Positions 32,008 to 44,588 of a DNA stretch of 64,000 nt are shown piece by piece. The notes beneath the pieces are model-generated. The model saw only the letters and a program-made list of their open reading frames with translations. It was not told where the DNA came from and did no database searches. The DNA comes from Daphnia carinata (taxonomy: Eukaryota > Arthropoda > Branchiopoda > Diplostraca > Daphniidae): contig NC_081331.1 of NCBI RefSeq assembly GCF_022539665.2, forward strand, positions 12,556,638 through 12,620,637. The letters run 5' to 3'. The translations under genes and the position numbers were made by a program. Every line of letters starts with the position of its first letter. Position 1 is the stretch's first letter.

Positions 32008-32137
32008 GCTAGCGCGCCAATATGCTACAGCGATGCAGCAGAAAGTCGGGCTTACTTATTAGTCGGGTTTAAAAATTTTTTCGGCAAAAAACTTAAACTC
32101 TGAAACTCTACACGCTGTGGCGTACTGGCGCGCTAGC
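32008..32137. repeat. Inverted repeat GCTAGCGCGCCA / TGGCGCGCTAGC
   Basis: A perfect 12-bp pair, at 32008-32019 and 32126-32137, is separated by about 106 nt. It is unusually GC-rich for the AT-rich surroundings, lies within 70 nt of the outer edge of the right palindrome arm, and each half is preceded or followed by ATTG/CATT-type bases. It could be the terminus pair of a small element. Confidence 0.6.
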
Positions 32138-32220
32138 ATTGCGCCAAATATTCGTTCAAATATGTGTCAAATATTGCAAGAAAAGACGAAAAATCCATAG
32201 TTTGATTATTCTTTTTGCCA

Positions 32221-32226
32221 TTTATT
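32221..32226 (-). terminator. Candidate poly(A) signal of islet
   Basis: AATAAA on the minus strand, about 760 nt past the islet stop codon. It is the closest canonical signal I noted before the palindrome; usage is inferred. Confidence 0.35.
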
Positions 32227-32985
32227 GAGTTGTGTGTAATTTTCTTCCAACCAACAAAGACACACGCTGTTTATCATCAACTTTAAAGGGCGAAATTGGG
32301 GATAAAAAACCGACACGCACACACATGGTTTTGTAGTAATGGTTCTAGGGCGCATAGTTATATCGTTGGACAGCAACAATCAATCAGGATTTGTTTTTTT
32401 TTTTGCTCTTTCAATGTTTTCAAAAATAATAAAAACAACTTAACAATCACACAGACATGAAACTGGACGCACACGGCACGCAAAAAAGATATACATACAA
32501 TTTATCCCCTCCCCATGTTTTGTATTTTTTTTTAATTTAAACTATTTTTCTTGGTATTTTTATAAATTTTTTGTTGTTGTTGCTTTGTTAACCTAATTTT
32601 AAAAATTTGTGTTTCTTGAATGATTCACTCTTTTTTTCAACATTGGTTGGTTAACAATTACGGGGCTGGTTATTCGAACCGGCGATGTACAAAAACAATA
32701 AAGCACGATCATTTAATTTTTCTTATCTTTTTTTTTTTGTTTTTAGCTTTCTGTCATTAATAAATAATATTTCAGAATCCGGTTAGAAAAACAACGAAAC
32801 AGGAGAGCACCACCGGAGAATGCGTCGTATATAGAAAGAACACGATCATCCTTGCTATCGATTGATTTCCAATAGAAACTGCAGACGTAAACTGCGCGAT
32901 TCATCAAATACAACCAACACTTTCAATTTGCATCTTTTTCTTTTCTTCTTTTTCACTGCATATCAATTTGTGAACAGCGTTCCGA

Positions 32986-35745
32986 TCACGGGCTGTGTCC
33001 ATCGTGCTGCATGCTGTCCTCATCCGAATCGAGGAACTGGACGAAAGCGTCAGATGGATCGTGCTGTTGCGGATGCTGCTGGTGCGGATGTTGTAAGGGA
33101 CCCACTCCGATGTGATGAGCGATGCCACTTCCGTGGTGGATGCCTCCGCCGCCGACCATCGTCCCCATTTCCATCGGGGCTCCTCCACCCATATGATGGT
33201 GGCCGTGTTGCAGTTGCTGGTGGTGCTGCAACGAGTGATGATGATGATGGTGCGACAGGTGATCAGGTGGTCCGTGGATATCGTAGCCGTGCATCTATGG
33301 CGAAAAAACAAACAAAAAACAATTCAGTTAATCAAAAAAATTTTGAATCGAAATGATCTTTTATCGATCGCTTGACTTCTTAAGGTATACAATTAGAATA
33401 TCAGAGTAGTCTGCATTTTTTTTTTTTCAAAACTGGAACTAGTTCAGTTCTCGAGTTCTCCTCGTGAGTCTCAAAGAAAAACACGATTTTTAAATGAAAC
33501 GTCTAAAATCAAAAGCAGAGTGGAGGGGGACAGAGCTCCTTTTTAGAAGGCACGTCACTTGATGATGGGTTGAAACCGCAAAGTCACGAATGGAATGACG
33601 GATCTACTTCGCTTCTACACGGTACCCCGTTCTTACAACACTTGGGCGACGAGGAGCTTTTTGGATTGGCGCCACAGTGCTCACGTCTTTTCTCCGTCTC
33701 TTTTCTAAATACACCCCTCCTGTTCCTCCTCCTTCCCTTCTATACCATTCCTATCCATGTTTTTTATTTTATTTTTTACTTTTCCGTTGTTTGTTATTGT
33801 CGTCCGTCCAAGGGGTCTGAGCACTCGACCTACTCGACGATGGGCGGTCGTTTTCTCCGGAATGGAAAGTGGATACACGGCCCGCGCACCCAGCTCAGCC
33901 AATCGGCTGGCTGCGCATCACATCATAAACAATTGAGGCGGCAGTAAAACATTTGAAAATATAAACATGTATACATATAATAAATGTGGGCTGTTAGCCT
34001 ATAGGCCAAGCCCTTTTCGCTATTTAAAACTCTCCGGTTCGTAGGGAAAGGCATTGGAAGCCATTTTTTTAAACGGCAGTTGACATTCCGCTCCATCGGA
34101 ATTTTCTTTCAAAAATCTCAGTGTCGAATTGCTGGCTCAATTATTAAGCAAGATGATCCACTTGAAAAATATAGGGAGTCAATCAAGCGGTTTTTAAAGG
34201 GGGGGGAAAAAGCAGAGGGTTCTTTGTTGTTGTTGAAAATTCATATTGATGACAGGTCACGAATGTCGTCTGCCTAATCGGCCTATAGCGCGTAACACAA
34301 TATCGGCCGTTTTCTTAGTCGGATGCGTGGGAACCGAATGACGCGCATGACGTCACCCGACAAGAAAAGAAAACGGTACGCAACAAAACTTGACAACAGA
34401 GAAGAAATTGTCTTGTTGTTTTTGTTTCCTAATGTGAAAAATATAAACAAAACAAAAAAAAAAAAAACGGGTAAAAGAAGAACCCAACAGAATATTTCCA
34501 GATAAGAATTGGAAAGACCACAACGGCAGCAGAAAACAGCAGCAGTGAAATAATAATAATAATAAAACAAAAGGGCATCGGCAGCCATCAGAATAAAAAG
34601 AAAAAGAATTAAAACAACTAAAAAAAAAAAAGAAAAATAAGAGTCGCCAGACAGCCGACGAGGAAAAGAAGAAGTTGGAAAACAGCATGCCCCAACACTT
34701 TTGGGGAAATTTCTTTTTTTTTTTTCTATTTCTTTCCCAAAAATTCTTTTTTTTTTTTTTTTCCTTTTCTTTCCAATAGGGAGAGATATAGGAAAAAAAA
34801 AAAAGAAAAGAAGAAGACGGGACCGCCGCCATGTTGCCGGCCTGTAATTGCCTTGATCGTGTCCGATTAAAGTGCGACTTTGGGGCCCCCGTCAGGCCGC
34901 CGCCGCCGCCGCCACAGCCGCAGCCGAAGCTTTGGCTCTTTTCCTCCCTCCTCTATTCCCTCCCCCGATAAGCATCTTCCTGACTCGCCTTCTTCTTCTT
35001 GCTGCTGCTTCTGCTGCTGCTGTCTCCCTCTACGTGTTTTCTTTCATTCCTAATTTTTTCTTTTTTCTTTTTTTTTTTTTTTTTTTAGATTTTTGTCTCG
35101 GCTCTATCATCTTCTTCTTGGAAAGCGGATGCGGACGGACGAAAAATCAAATGAAAATTTCCACTTCCGGAAAAGACAAACAAAGGCGATGGAGTTCAAC
35201 ATAAACGATCCATCGTGCAAACCCAAAAAAAATAAACAAAACATCAGAAAACTTTCGCCGAATCGTTTGCTATTGGCGCCGCACGGAATGACGCAATGTC
35301 TACGTTAATTGATGAGTTCGTGTTGACGTTGAAATTCAAAGGTAAAAATAGAAACTGGCTTCAAAAGCGAAACTGAAAAATCTCACGAGATTGGTCGTCA
35401 TTCGACGTTAATTAATTATCTCGTTGACAGCGATGATAATACGGGGTCAAATCATTTCCAAAAATACCACAAAAATTCCTATAAGAGAAGGGACAAGACG
35501 CAGGTCTAACAATGTATACGGTCGCTTGGATGATTGACTCAGCGGGCCCCCGAACAATTTCAGATGGTCCGTCCTTTCTGTTCATCATGAAGAAGGGGCG
35601 CGATCAAAAAAAGATCCTGACTTTATTATACAAACCTGAAACGTGAAATAGTCTATTTATAGCCACAAAAAGGATATTAGTGTAGAATGGAAGAATGAAA
35701 ACAATTTCTTTTGGTCAAACCCATCGAACGAGAAAAACAAACGCA

Positions 35746-35794
<49 letters not shown>

Positions 35795-37274
35795 GAAGGC
35801 AAAAGATGAAAAAGTTTGTCTCCTTTTAGAGGAAGTGGTGGCGGTGGCAGCGGTGGGAGGGATGGAGAGGTAAAAAAAAAAAAAAAAAAAAAAAAAGAAA
35901 AGAAAAAAAAAAGAAGAAGACGACAACCCAAGAAGAAAAAAGAGGTGGTCGTAGGTATATAAGTCGTCGCGCCCAACTGTCGCCAGTCGCCAGGTCTCGG
36001 AGTCTTCTTCTTTTTGTCTTTTCTTTTGTTTTTCTACATTTATCTTTTTGGTTCTTTTATTTTTTGTCTATTTTTTTTTTTTTATTTGTTGTTGATTCTT
36101 TTCCTCGTTACGAAATACGTAGATTTTCGCCTGTTTCTTACCATTAAGCTAAACATTTAAAACGCGATTTTTTTTGTGATTCGATTTCAGCGATCGCCTT
36201 TCCACGAGACAAACTAAAAAGGTGGGTCCATGCTCAAACCCAATTTTTGCAATTCGTCGATTAAAATCTCTGCAAATCCGTGTACAATAATCTTCCTAAT
36301 ATTGCGGATGTAACAATCGCCATTGTGCAAAGATCTCCAAAAAAACTAAATGGAAAGGAAAATGGTCTTGGCCAAAAAAAAAAACAAAAGAAGCTAATTG
36401 CCATCGTGTGTATAACAATTGCTGTCCGTCTGTCTGCGTCCACACAGAAGTCAAATAACATCTATCAGAAATGGCTGGAATGTCATCAGCGAGTCTCGTA
36501 CGTGCGGGCACGACAGTGGATCAAGACCGCAACATCCTTCTCACAGTAAACATTTGTCTCTGGAAAGGAGAGAACATTCACAAGCATTCCTTTAAGAATA
36601 AAATGAAAAAAAAATAAATAAATCAACAAATAAAAATGAAAAAAAAAAAAAAATCGAGACAAGAAGTGGATAGATGTGAATCACCAAACAGGTTCGATGT
36701 CTTTGAAAAGCAATAAAATCGAACGGATGGAAGTTGGTGATTTTTTTCTTCTGAATGGTCACCTGTCTGTTGCTGATTGACGTCAAAAATCAAGGGCGTG
36801 GTGAGGTAAATAAACTAGTACAGCTCAAGGCATCCCATTCAGTCCCATTCGACAGGATTATAAAATCCAAAGAGAAACGAAGTGTCCCATTTCATTATAG
36901 CGACTGATGCGGCCAATCCAAAGTGTGGAACTCATTTTTCCTTTTCTTTCGGTTACAACGTTGTGCAGGAAAACAAAGTTTAGAACAATACCCGCACGGT
37001 GAATAAAAACAAAAATGGACACTGTTGCCGTGGCTACCGCTGACCGAATAGCTCGGGCTTCTGGGAGGTCACCCCTCGTTTCTTTACGCTTTTGGGTTTT
37101 TTTTTTATTTTCTTTTGTTTTGTTTTTTTCTTTTTATATTTTACAATCTAACAACAGCGGCAGGCACTGCCATCAGTCTACAGACTATAAGGGATAGCAC
37201 GTCGGTTGGGTTGACTCCTCCTTGGAGCCATCGGAGTAACAACGCACGAACGACGGCGCGGACGGGCAACAACA

Positions 37275-37305
<31 letters not shown>

Positions 37306-40300
37306 AGCTAAGAACGAAAAGAAAAAAAAAAAGAAAAAGGGCGACTGAGATATATGTAAACTGTCGTATAAAATGTGGACCAAGAGACCCCTAGTCTCAT
37401 GTTGTTCTTCTCTCGATTTCCAGTTTACAACTGAGACTCGACCAGCGCCTTCTCCATTTATTTAAATCTATATACAAGTACGCAAAGCACTGGATCTACT
37501 GTTTTACATGAGGTCGTAAAAAAAGGTAATCGCCGGGGTCATCGTGTAGTATTGGTCAAAACAATTGTCCTGTCCCTTTCGTTTAAAAACGGAATGAATT
37601 GCAATGAGACATGGGGTGTAGTGAGGGAGAAATGTTATAAGAAAAGGCCCGAGACGTTGGTTTTTGGGTTTTGCCCACACGGCACAGCACACATCATCTC
37701 GCGCAGATGTGGCGACACACAGCACACACCAGTTTGAAAACTGTCTTGTCGACAGGTCTCGTCTCCACTCGCTCTGGTCCGGTCTGGTCAACCAGGCGCC
37801 GAGGTTCCTTTTTTTGGTCTTTTTGTTTTAACATTTTTTTCTTCTTCTTCTTCTTCCTTCTAACGTTTGATGTTCTGCTTCTTGTGTGTGTTTTAAAAGA
37901 TTCCTCTTTTTATTTCTTTTATTTGTCTTTTGTCTTTTTTTTTTTTTTTTTTGGGAGGGGGGGGGGGGGGGGAGAAGAAATACGGGAAAAAAATAAACCG
38001 GGAAGGGGGAGGGGGGAAACGAAAATAAATAAACAGAAAGGAACTTTTCTATCATTCTTTGGCTCAACAGTTCATCAATTCATCAAGGTGTCTCTTTGCT
38101 CATTCTGATGCCTCCAGCACACACTATGGGCTACTTCTAATTCATTTTCATTCCTCCTCCTTCCTTTTTTTTTTTTTTTTTCCCTAAACCTGCCCCATCG
38201 TCTCCTTCATTTCCCTTAATTCTCTTTTGTCCAATAAATCGATTATTGTCACTTTCTACGTAATTAAAATCGAACAAAATAAATTGAGGGAGACGATCGC
38301 AATCAATGGGACCGTCTTCCTTCTTTTCTTTCTTTTTTTTTTTTTTATGATTCTCAATTCGACGGGAAATGAGGCCGAATTATTTTACAACCGCCATTAG
38401 TTGCGCACAAATGTCAAGACAAAAAAAAAAGGTAAAAATAAATGCAGAAAATCTAGAGTCCGATGAATGGCTCTGCTAGTTTCTGGACAACAATTGCGGG
38501 CGGTTTGATTTCACACACCACAAACGCATATATATAAAAAAACAAAAAAACGACGGGAAAAAAAAAAAAAAAAAAAACTTGATTTGATTGGTGAGACGCG
38601 GAATTCGGGTCCGGTCGAGTGCCGCGGGCCCAGCAGACCGCAGCCGAACGTGGACGCTATCCACGTCCCGTCGTTGCGTCGCCACCCGGTGTCCCGTGTA
38701 AAAAAAAAAAAAAAAAAAAGGAGACCGGAATGAACGGCGCCAAGCCAAACTGTATGCGTATACATATACTGTACATGCACGCATACATGTGCCGTGTGTA
38801 CAGACGACGCGACAGAGGACCCACACGCATTGAGAAAAGGTATTTTCCACTTCTTTTTTTTTTTTTTTTTTCACTCGTTTTTATTGGTCAGCAATCGCAC
38901 GATGAGAATGAAAGAATAGCTCGATCGATGCCAATCAATCAGCTATAACAAGCTCCGCGCCCTCATGCATGCCCTTTATCATTCCTCCAAAAAGTCTAAT
39001 CAGTTGATTCACGATATCCGCCGCACGTTCGAGTTCCTTGCCGCCGCACTCTTCATCGTAACCAGTATCTTAAACTCGGCGAAAGAAAAGGGACGAAATC
39101 ATATCACATTCCAACCCGCTCTTTCTGCGAATTTTTTCAATTCGGGGATCATTTCCGATGAAAATGCTCTTGTCTATCGATTCCAAAGTGGAATGACAAC
39201 TGTACGAGCTTCTGGTGATGTTTAACCTTCGACACACGAAACTAACCATAGAGGTAAAAATTTTGTAACATCACCAAAAGCCCTGGCTTGACAAGGTGAG
39301 GGTATACCTGGGCCGCTTAGAATAGGGTCGCTAATTGGCGGACAATATTGTTTTACAGCCTTTAAATACCCGACGACAAGTTGAATAGTAATAAAAAGAA
39401 AGAAGTTAAGAAGGGCGACCTTTCTTCCGATTGTCGAAAGAAGGACAGAGGCGTATAAACACACAGACCTCATATAATAATTAATGATATTACAGCGCGT
39501 GTTGTCTTGTGCTAACAGAATCCTTGATGGGTCTATCAAAAACTCTACCCCACACACAAAAAAAAAAAAAAACATGTACAAAAATTCCGAAGCAGGTCGT
39601 GTTCTTTTTTTTTTTTTCAGATAATTGTCAGAGTACCAGAAAAAAATGGTGACTCGTTTTTTCTTCTTTCTAAATCTCCCTACCTAACAACAACATCCTG
39701 CCATATACGAAAAAAAAAAGAAAGAAAAGAACTCTAATCATTTTCCCCAAGTTTCTTACGGTCTCCTGTCTGTTTGCGTGGTAACGGACGCATAAGAATA
39801 AAAACAAAAACAAAAAACACATATCCTCTATACTACATATAAGGAGAGTCAGTCGATTCTAATTCGCTTACCTGATTGATGAGCTGCTGGAAGTGGGGTG
39901 CGGACGGATCGATGCGCTCCAGATCGTTGTGCAAGGCGAACTCTGCCAGGGCCTTCCAGGGCGGGGCGAAGGCGTGAACCTCCACTGGATTGATCCCGCC
40001 GCCTCCGCCTCCTCCGTTACCTCCGCCTCCACCGCCACCGCCGCCCGGCGACGACTCGCCGTGCCTCACCGGACTGGACGCGATCAGCGGGATGCCTTGC
40101 ATCGAACCGAATCCCAGCTTCCTTCCGTCCTTTTTCGTTTTTTTTTTTTTTTTTTTTTTTATTATTTACGTATGACCGTCCATTGATTAAGGCAGACGCG
40201 AAAAATTCAGCAGGAAGAAATAAAAGGACGGAGGAGTTTCAAAAAAAAAAGAGAAAGAAAAAAAAAACGAACATTAGAGAACGGAATTTTAGTTGATTAG

Positions 40301-43300
40301 AACTCTAAAATTCATTGCTTTATTTTTTTTACGAGACGACAAATGATAATGTACGTATATAAATAATGTCATTCATTCATTCAAAAAACAAAACAAAACA
40401 AAACTTGCATCCAAAGCAGGTTTTGAATGAAGATCAATGAAAGCATTTGTTTCAGTTTCTTTTTCACTTGGATTGCGTCAAACAAAAAAAAATACTGGGA
40501 TATTGTATGGAACGTGGACGAAAATGAAGGGATGTTGCTCTGTGCGTGTCTACGTTGAGTGCAAGATGAAAAAGAAAAAAAAAAAAAAAAAAAAAATGCG
40601 AACTGAAAATAATATTATTGAGAGTCGGAAAGATTTGCTTTGATGGCGTTCGCAGTGACGGCTATAATGGACGGAGCGCACACCCAGCGCGAGAAATAAT
40701 GATTCGGATGCAGCCAAGCGTCCAGTCAGTCTGGCCCGCTGCTGTGCGGCTTCAAATATACATCACTGGCTACGTGTGTGTGTGTGTGTGTGTGTGTGTG
40801 GATAAAAGCGGTCGTCACATCACAGCCCATTGAAAGATATATACACGCACATATAGAAAGAAAAAAAAAAAAAACGATGGGAAATGAAATTACGTGCGCC
40901 GAAAAAAAGATGGGACCTTTCCCGAATCAAACTCTATACGTCCTAAATATCTGTGGTCCCCAACAAACTGCCCGCGTTCATTGTTTGTTATATTTATTAC
41001 TTGCGAAAGAGTTTTTTTTTTTTCTTCTTTTCCCTGCCTATATCTACCCTCGGTCTATGGTTATAGACTGTTTTGATATGCAACGAGGCGATGATGGTGC
41101 GGATAAAAAGGGAATATCGTTTGTGTGTGCTGTGTGGAGGGGTTGTGTGCATGAGACTATATCCATTACGGTGATTGCGGTGCCGCCGTGCATACTAGCG
41201 TCTATACAACATCATCTGGAAAGAATAAGAAAGGGCTCTCTCTTTCTCTCTTTTGTGAGCATCAAGCAGAGAACTGGCCGGAGAAAAGAAGAGAGAACCC
41301 CACAGTCCATTTAGACGATGAGTTTTTATCGATTAGAGAGAGAAACGAGAATGTTCAACTCTCTACGTAGACCCCAAGCCTTTATAGCTGTCGAGCACTA
41401 CAATCATCAGGTTGCCCTCGTTTTTGTTCGTCGATACTCTCTTACAGCGCCGTCCGCCTCCATTATGCACACACACACAATTTCCCCGTGAAAAAGAAAA
41501 AAAATGATATTCTTTTACATTTGCTTTTACTCTATCATTTAGATATTTTTTTTTTTTAGGAAAGGTGGTTATCATCCAATTATCTCGCGTACTTATTTTT
41601 TTTTTTCTTTCTTACTCTCGCGTTTGAAGCCTACGACGAACGCGGGGGGAGGGCCTACTCTTCTTTCATTTGTAACCAACGACGTGAATAAAAAAAAAAA
41701 AAAAAAAAAGGGCAAAACTATCTGAATGAAAATTCTGGCGAGAAATAGGGAGACGTAGCTATCGAGATCGGATTCCTCACTTCAATTGGATCCGACGAGT
41801 CGTCGTGTGCATGCGGATGATGATGGATATTACGCGCGTGCTGGTGTTCCATCATCGTCCGTATGTGGTAGTAGGTGTTGCAATTGTTCGGGGCTGTGTA
41901 GTCGGGTAGATGGTGATGGTGGTGGCCTACCTTCTCTTGCTGCTGGATCTGCTTCATCAGGATGGCTTTCTTCTTGTCCTTGCAGCGCTTGTTCTGGAAC
42001 CAGACCCGGATGACGCGCGGCGACAGTCCAGTCATCTCCACCAGCTGCTCCTTCATCAGAGCGTCGGGACGCGGGTTGGCCGCGTAGCAGGTGCGCAGAG
42101 TGTGCAGCTGTTTCTCGTTCAACACCGTCCGGACCCGAGTCGGTTTGCCGTCAGAGCCGCCGCCGCCGCCCGAGACGCCCGAGCCGCCGACGCCGCCAAC
42201 TCCGCGATCGCCTTTGCTGTTGCCGGCGCCTCGCGATCTTTCGCCGCTCTCCTTCCGCGTCGACGTCGTGATGCAAGTATCGGAACTGTCTGTTAAATGA
42301 AACCATTGAACATTTTTATTTGCGATTGCCACGTTAACTTTAAAATTTCTTAAGATAGAAATAATAAAAGCGAAGATGGAAAGCGGGACTGAAAACAAAA
42401 ATTGAATTAAAGTCTATTTGAAAAAATATCAATATATCCTAAATCAATAAGATGAAAACGTTTGTGGTTGCGGTACGGAACTGCGTCAATACATTGCGGC
42501 ATGAACTGACCGGCTGCCCCCCCCCCCCTCTGGTTTGCTGTCACTGGATAGCCTTAAGTCAACATATTGACGCTGCTCCAATATTTGTAATAGAGCCGAG
42601 CTATATGGCCCGGCTAGATATACATACATCATGTTCAAACGTCCATATTTTTTTTTTTTTTTTTTATAAATTTCAATTCTTTTCTTTTCTTGTTTTACTT
42701 TTTCATATGATCGCTTAGGCGCACGGCCGTTCAAATTAGCATATTATGTAAGCAAATTCTATAGACAAAAGATTAGGGGGCTATACAGGTGAGCCAATAT
42801 TTATAGCCGGCCATACCGTTCCATTTTGTCTGCTGGCGTCAGTCTCACAAAGTTGGCGTGACTATCCGATGACGCCCCGACTAAACAACTCGACTAATGT
42901 GTTAATTTCCCCTTCCAGCAAATGACGGATAGCAAAAGGGCAAGACTGTTCTCCTCTATATAGATCCAACCCTTTTGGTCTCGCCATTATCGATGCACGT
43001 ACAAACAATAAAAATGACTCCCTACTGACTTCTTTTGGAGGGGGGGGGGGCACTGCTGATTATATGCGTTCCAATGTCTTAGGGATCGCCGTATTATTCA
43101 ATCGTATGACAAACAAATAAAAGCCACTAGAGACATATATCGAACGACGATACTCAGTGGCTTCGTGATGAATTCGAGGCGGATGTCGATCTCCTCATTT
43201 CTAACCCCTCTCTTTTTTTTTTATACTATGGTTGCACCCTCTACACGTTTCGCTCTTGAGCATATAGAACAGCCAGTCACGGTTACAAGTTTGCCCTGCT

Positions 43301-44555
43301 GCGGGTAGAAGGTGAACTCCCAACAGGCCCACAAAAACGCAACGGGTCTCCTATGAAACTGACGCGGTGAGGTACGGCTGCGAGCCCTACCGAAAAATGG
43401 GGAAAACCCCACAAACACAACTAATGGTTGGACGACACGCCAAAGTTCTCCCGAAGGATCACATCACACACAACCCCTCTAAACCCTACACACAAAGAGC
43501 CAAAAAAAAAAAAAAAAAAATATATATATATACTGTATTATATATCCAACATTTATAGCTGTATATATTTATTCCCTGGTGTAGCTGGATCACGAGAGTA
43601 GGGGGCGGAAGGCCTATGTGTATTTACTTCTTGCGTTATTAGGCTGTTGTTGCGTATGTATCTAAAAAAAAAACCTTACGCTGGCTAGCCTCATTTGCGG
43701 TCGTTCTCCCTTTGCTCTAACTCAGTTTTCACACTTTTCTCTCTTGTGTTTCATTCAATTATGAATCCCTTCTTTATTCGGCTTCGTGCGACAAACAAAA
43801 GATCTTCATTTATCATTTTTTTTTTTTTTTTAACTACATTTCGTGTGACTCGTTCATTCGGATGAGTAGCTCGTTCAATCGCAAACGAGCGGCCAACGCT
43901 TTTTGGATTTTCCTGTTCATAGATAACTTTCAAAAAGTCAACAAGCGCCGCTGTTGGGCACGCCGAATTCTCCTCCCAATCTCGAAATCCTTTGCATATC
44001 GCGAAGGGGGGGGGGGGGGACTTGTCACTAGCCAAAATTTAAATAAGGAGATGGGTAAGGGTTGCGTTTGTGTATCGTGAAATAAAAAAAAAAACAAACG
44101 CTTTGCAACTGGTTTTTGCGTAGCTATTCAACGAACGAAGGTCAATAAACAAAAATTGTGATCGATTCTTTTATAGCACAAATTCAGGCGATTTCGGAAC
44201 GAATAATAAAAAAATAGAATCACCGATTTTTCACGACGCAATTTCTTGTTTTGTCTGTCCTATTTCTCAACGGAACAAGAAATGCCAAACATTTGCTTCG
44301 CGTTATTTAGCCTTGAATATATGCGATTATTGTTAGATACAATGGCGAGTAAGAAAATGAGAGTTTTGATTGATGTACAGGTTTCTTTGATTTCAAAACA
44401 AGGTGGCACTGTTCCCTATCATGGCTTTCACGATCCAGTTTTCCTTTCCAACCTCGCTCTAAACTCAATAGCTAAAAGAGAATTAAAAATTCATAAACAA
44501 AAGAAAAAAAAAGAGTTCCTACAAATTAGACTATACCCAAACTGGCTATCTAATT

Positions 44556-44588
<33 letters not shown>

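Larger units (their letters stand above)
31945..32985. other. Gap between palindrome and islet stop, including islet 3' UTR
   Basis: No open frame of note. It contains a 12-bp inverted repeat near the palindrome edge and a minus-strand AATAAA at 32226-32221. If that signal is used, the islet 3' untranslated region is about 0.76 kb. Confidence 0.5.
33295..39871 (-). other. Islet intron 5 (6.6 kb)
   Basis: The longest intron of the gene. No nested gene is seen on either strand. It is crowded with A, T and G tracts, a CA repeat ending in a long A run (about 35743-35791), a GA repeat (37276-37306) and a G16 run (37957-37972). It may hold regulatory elements, but none can be identified by eye. 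Confidence 0.6.

Noticed and set aside
32862-33375. Overlapping frames on both strands around the last islet exon
   Set aside because: They are shadows of the His-rich islet C-terminus in other frames.
34283-35208. Phe/Lys-rich frames in islet intron 5
   Set aside because: They are translations of A/T tracts and show no protein-like composition.
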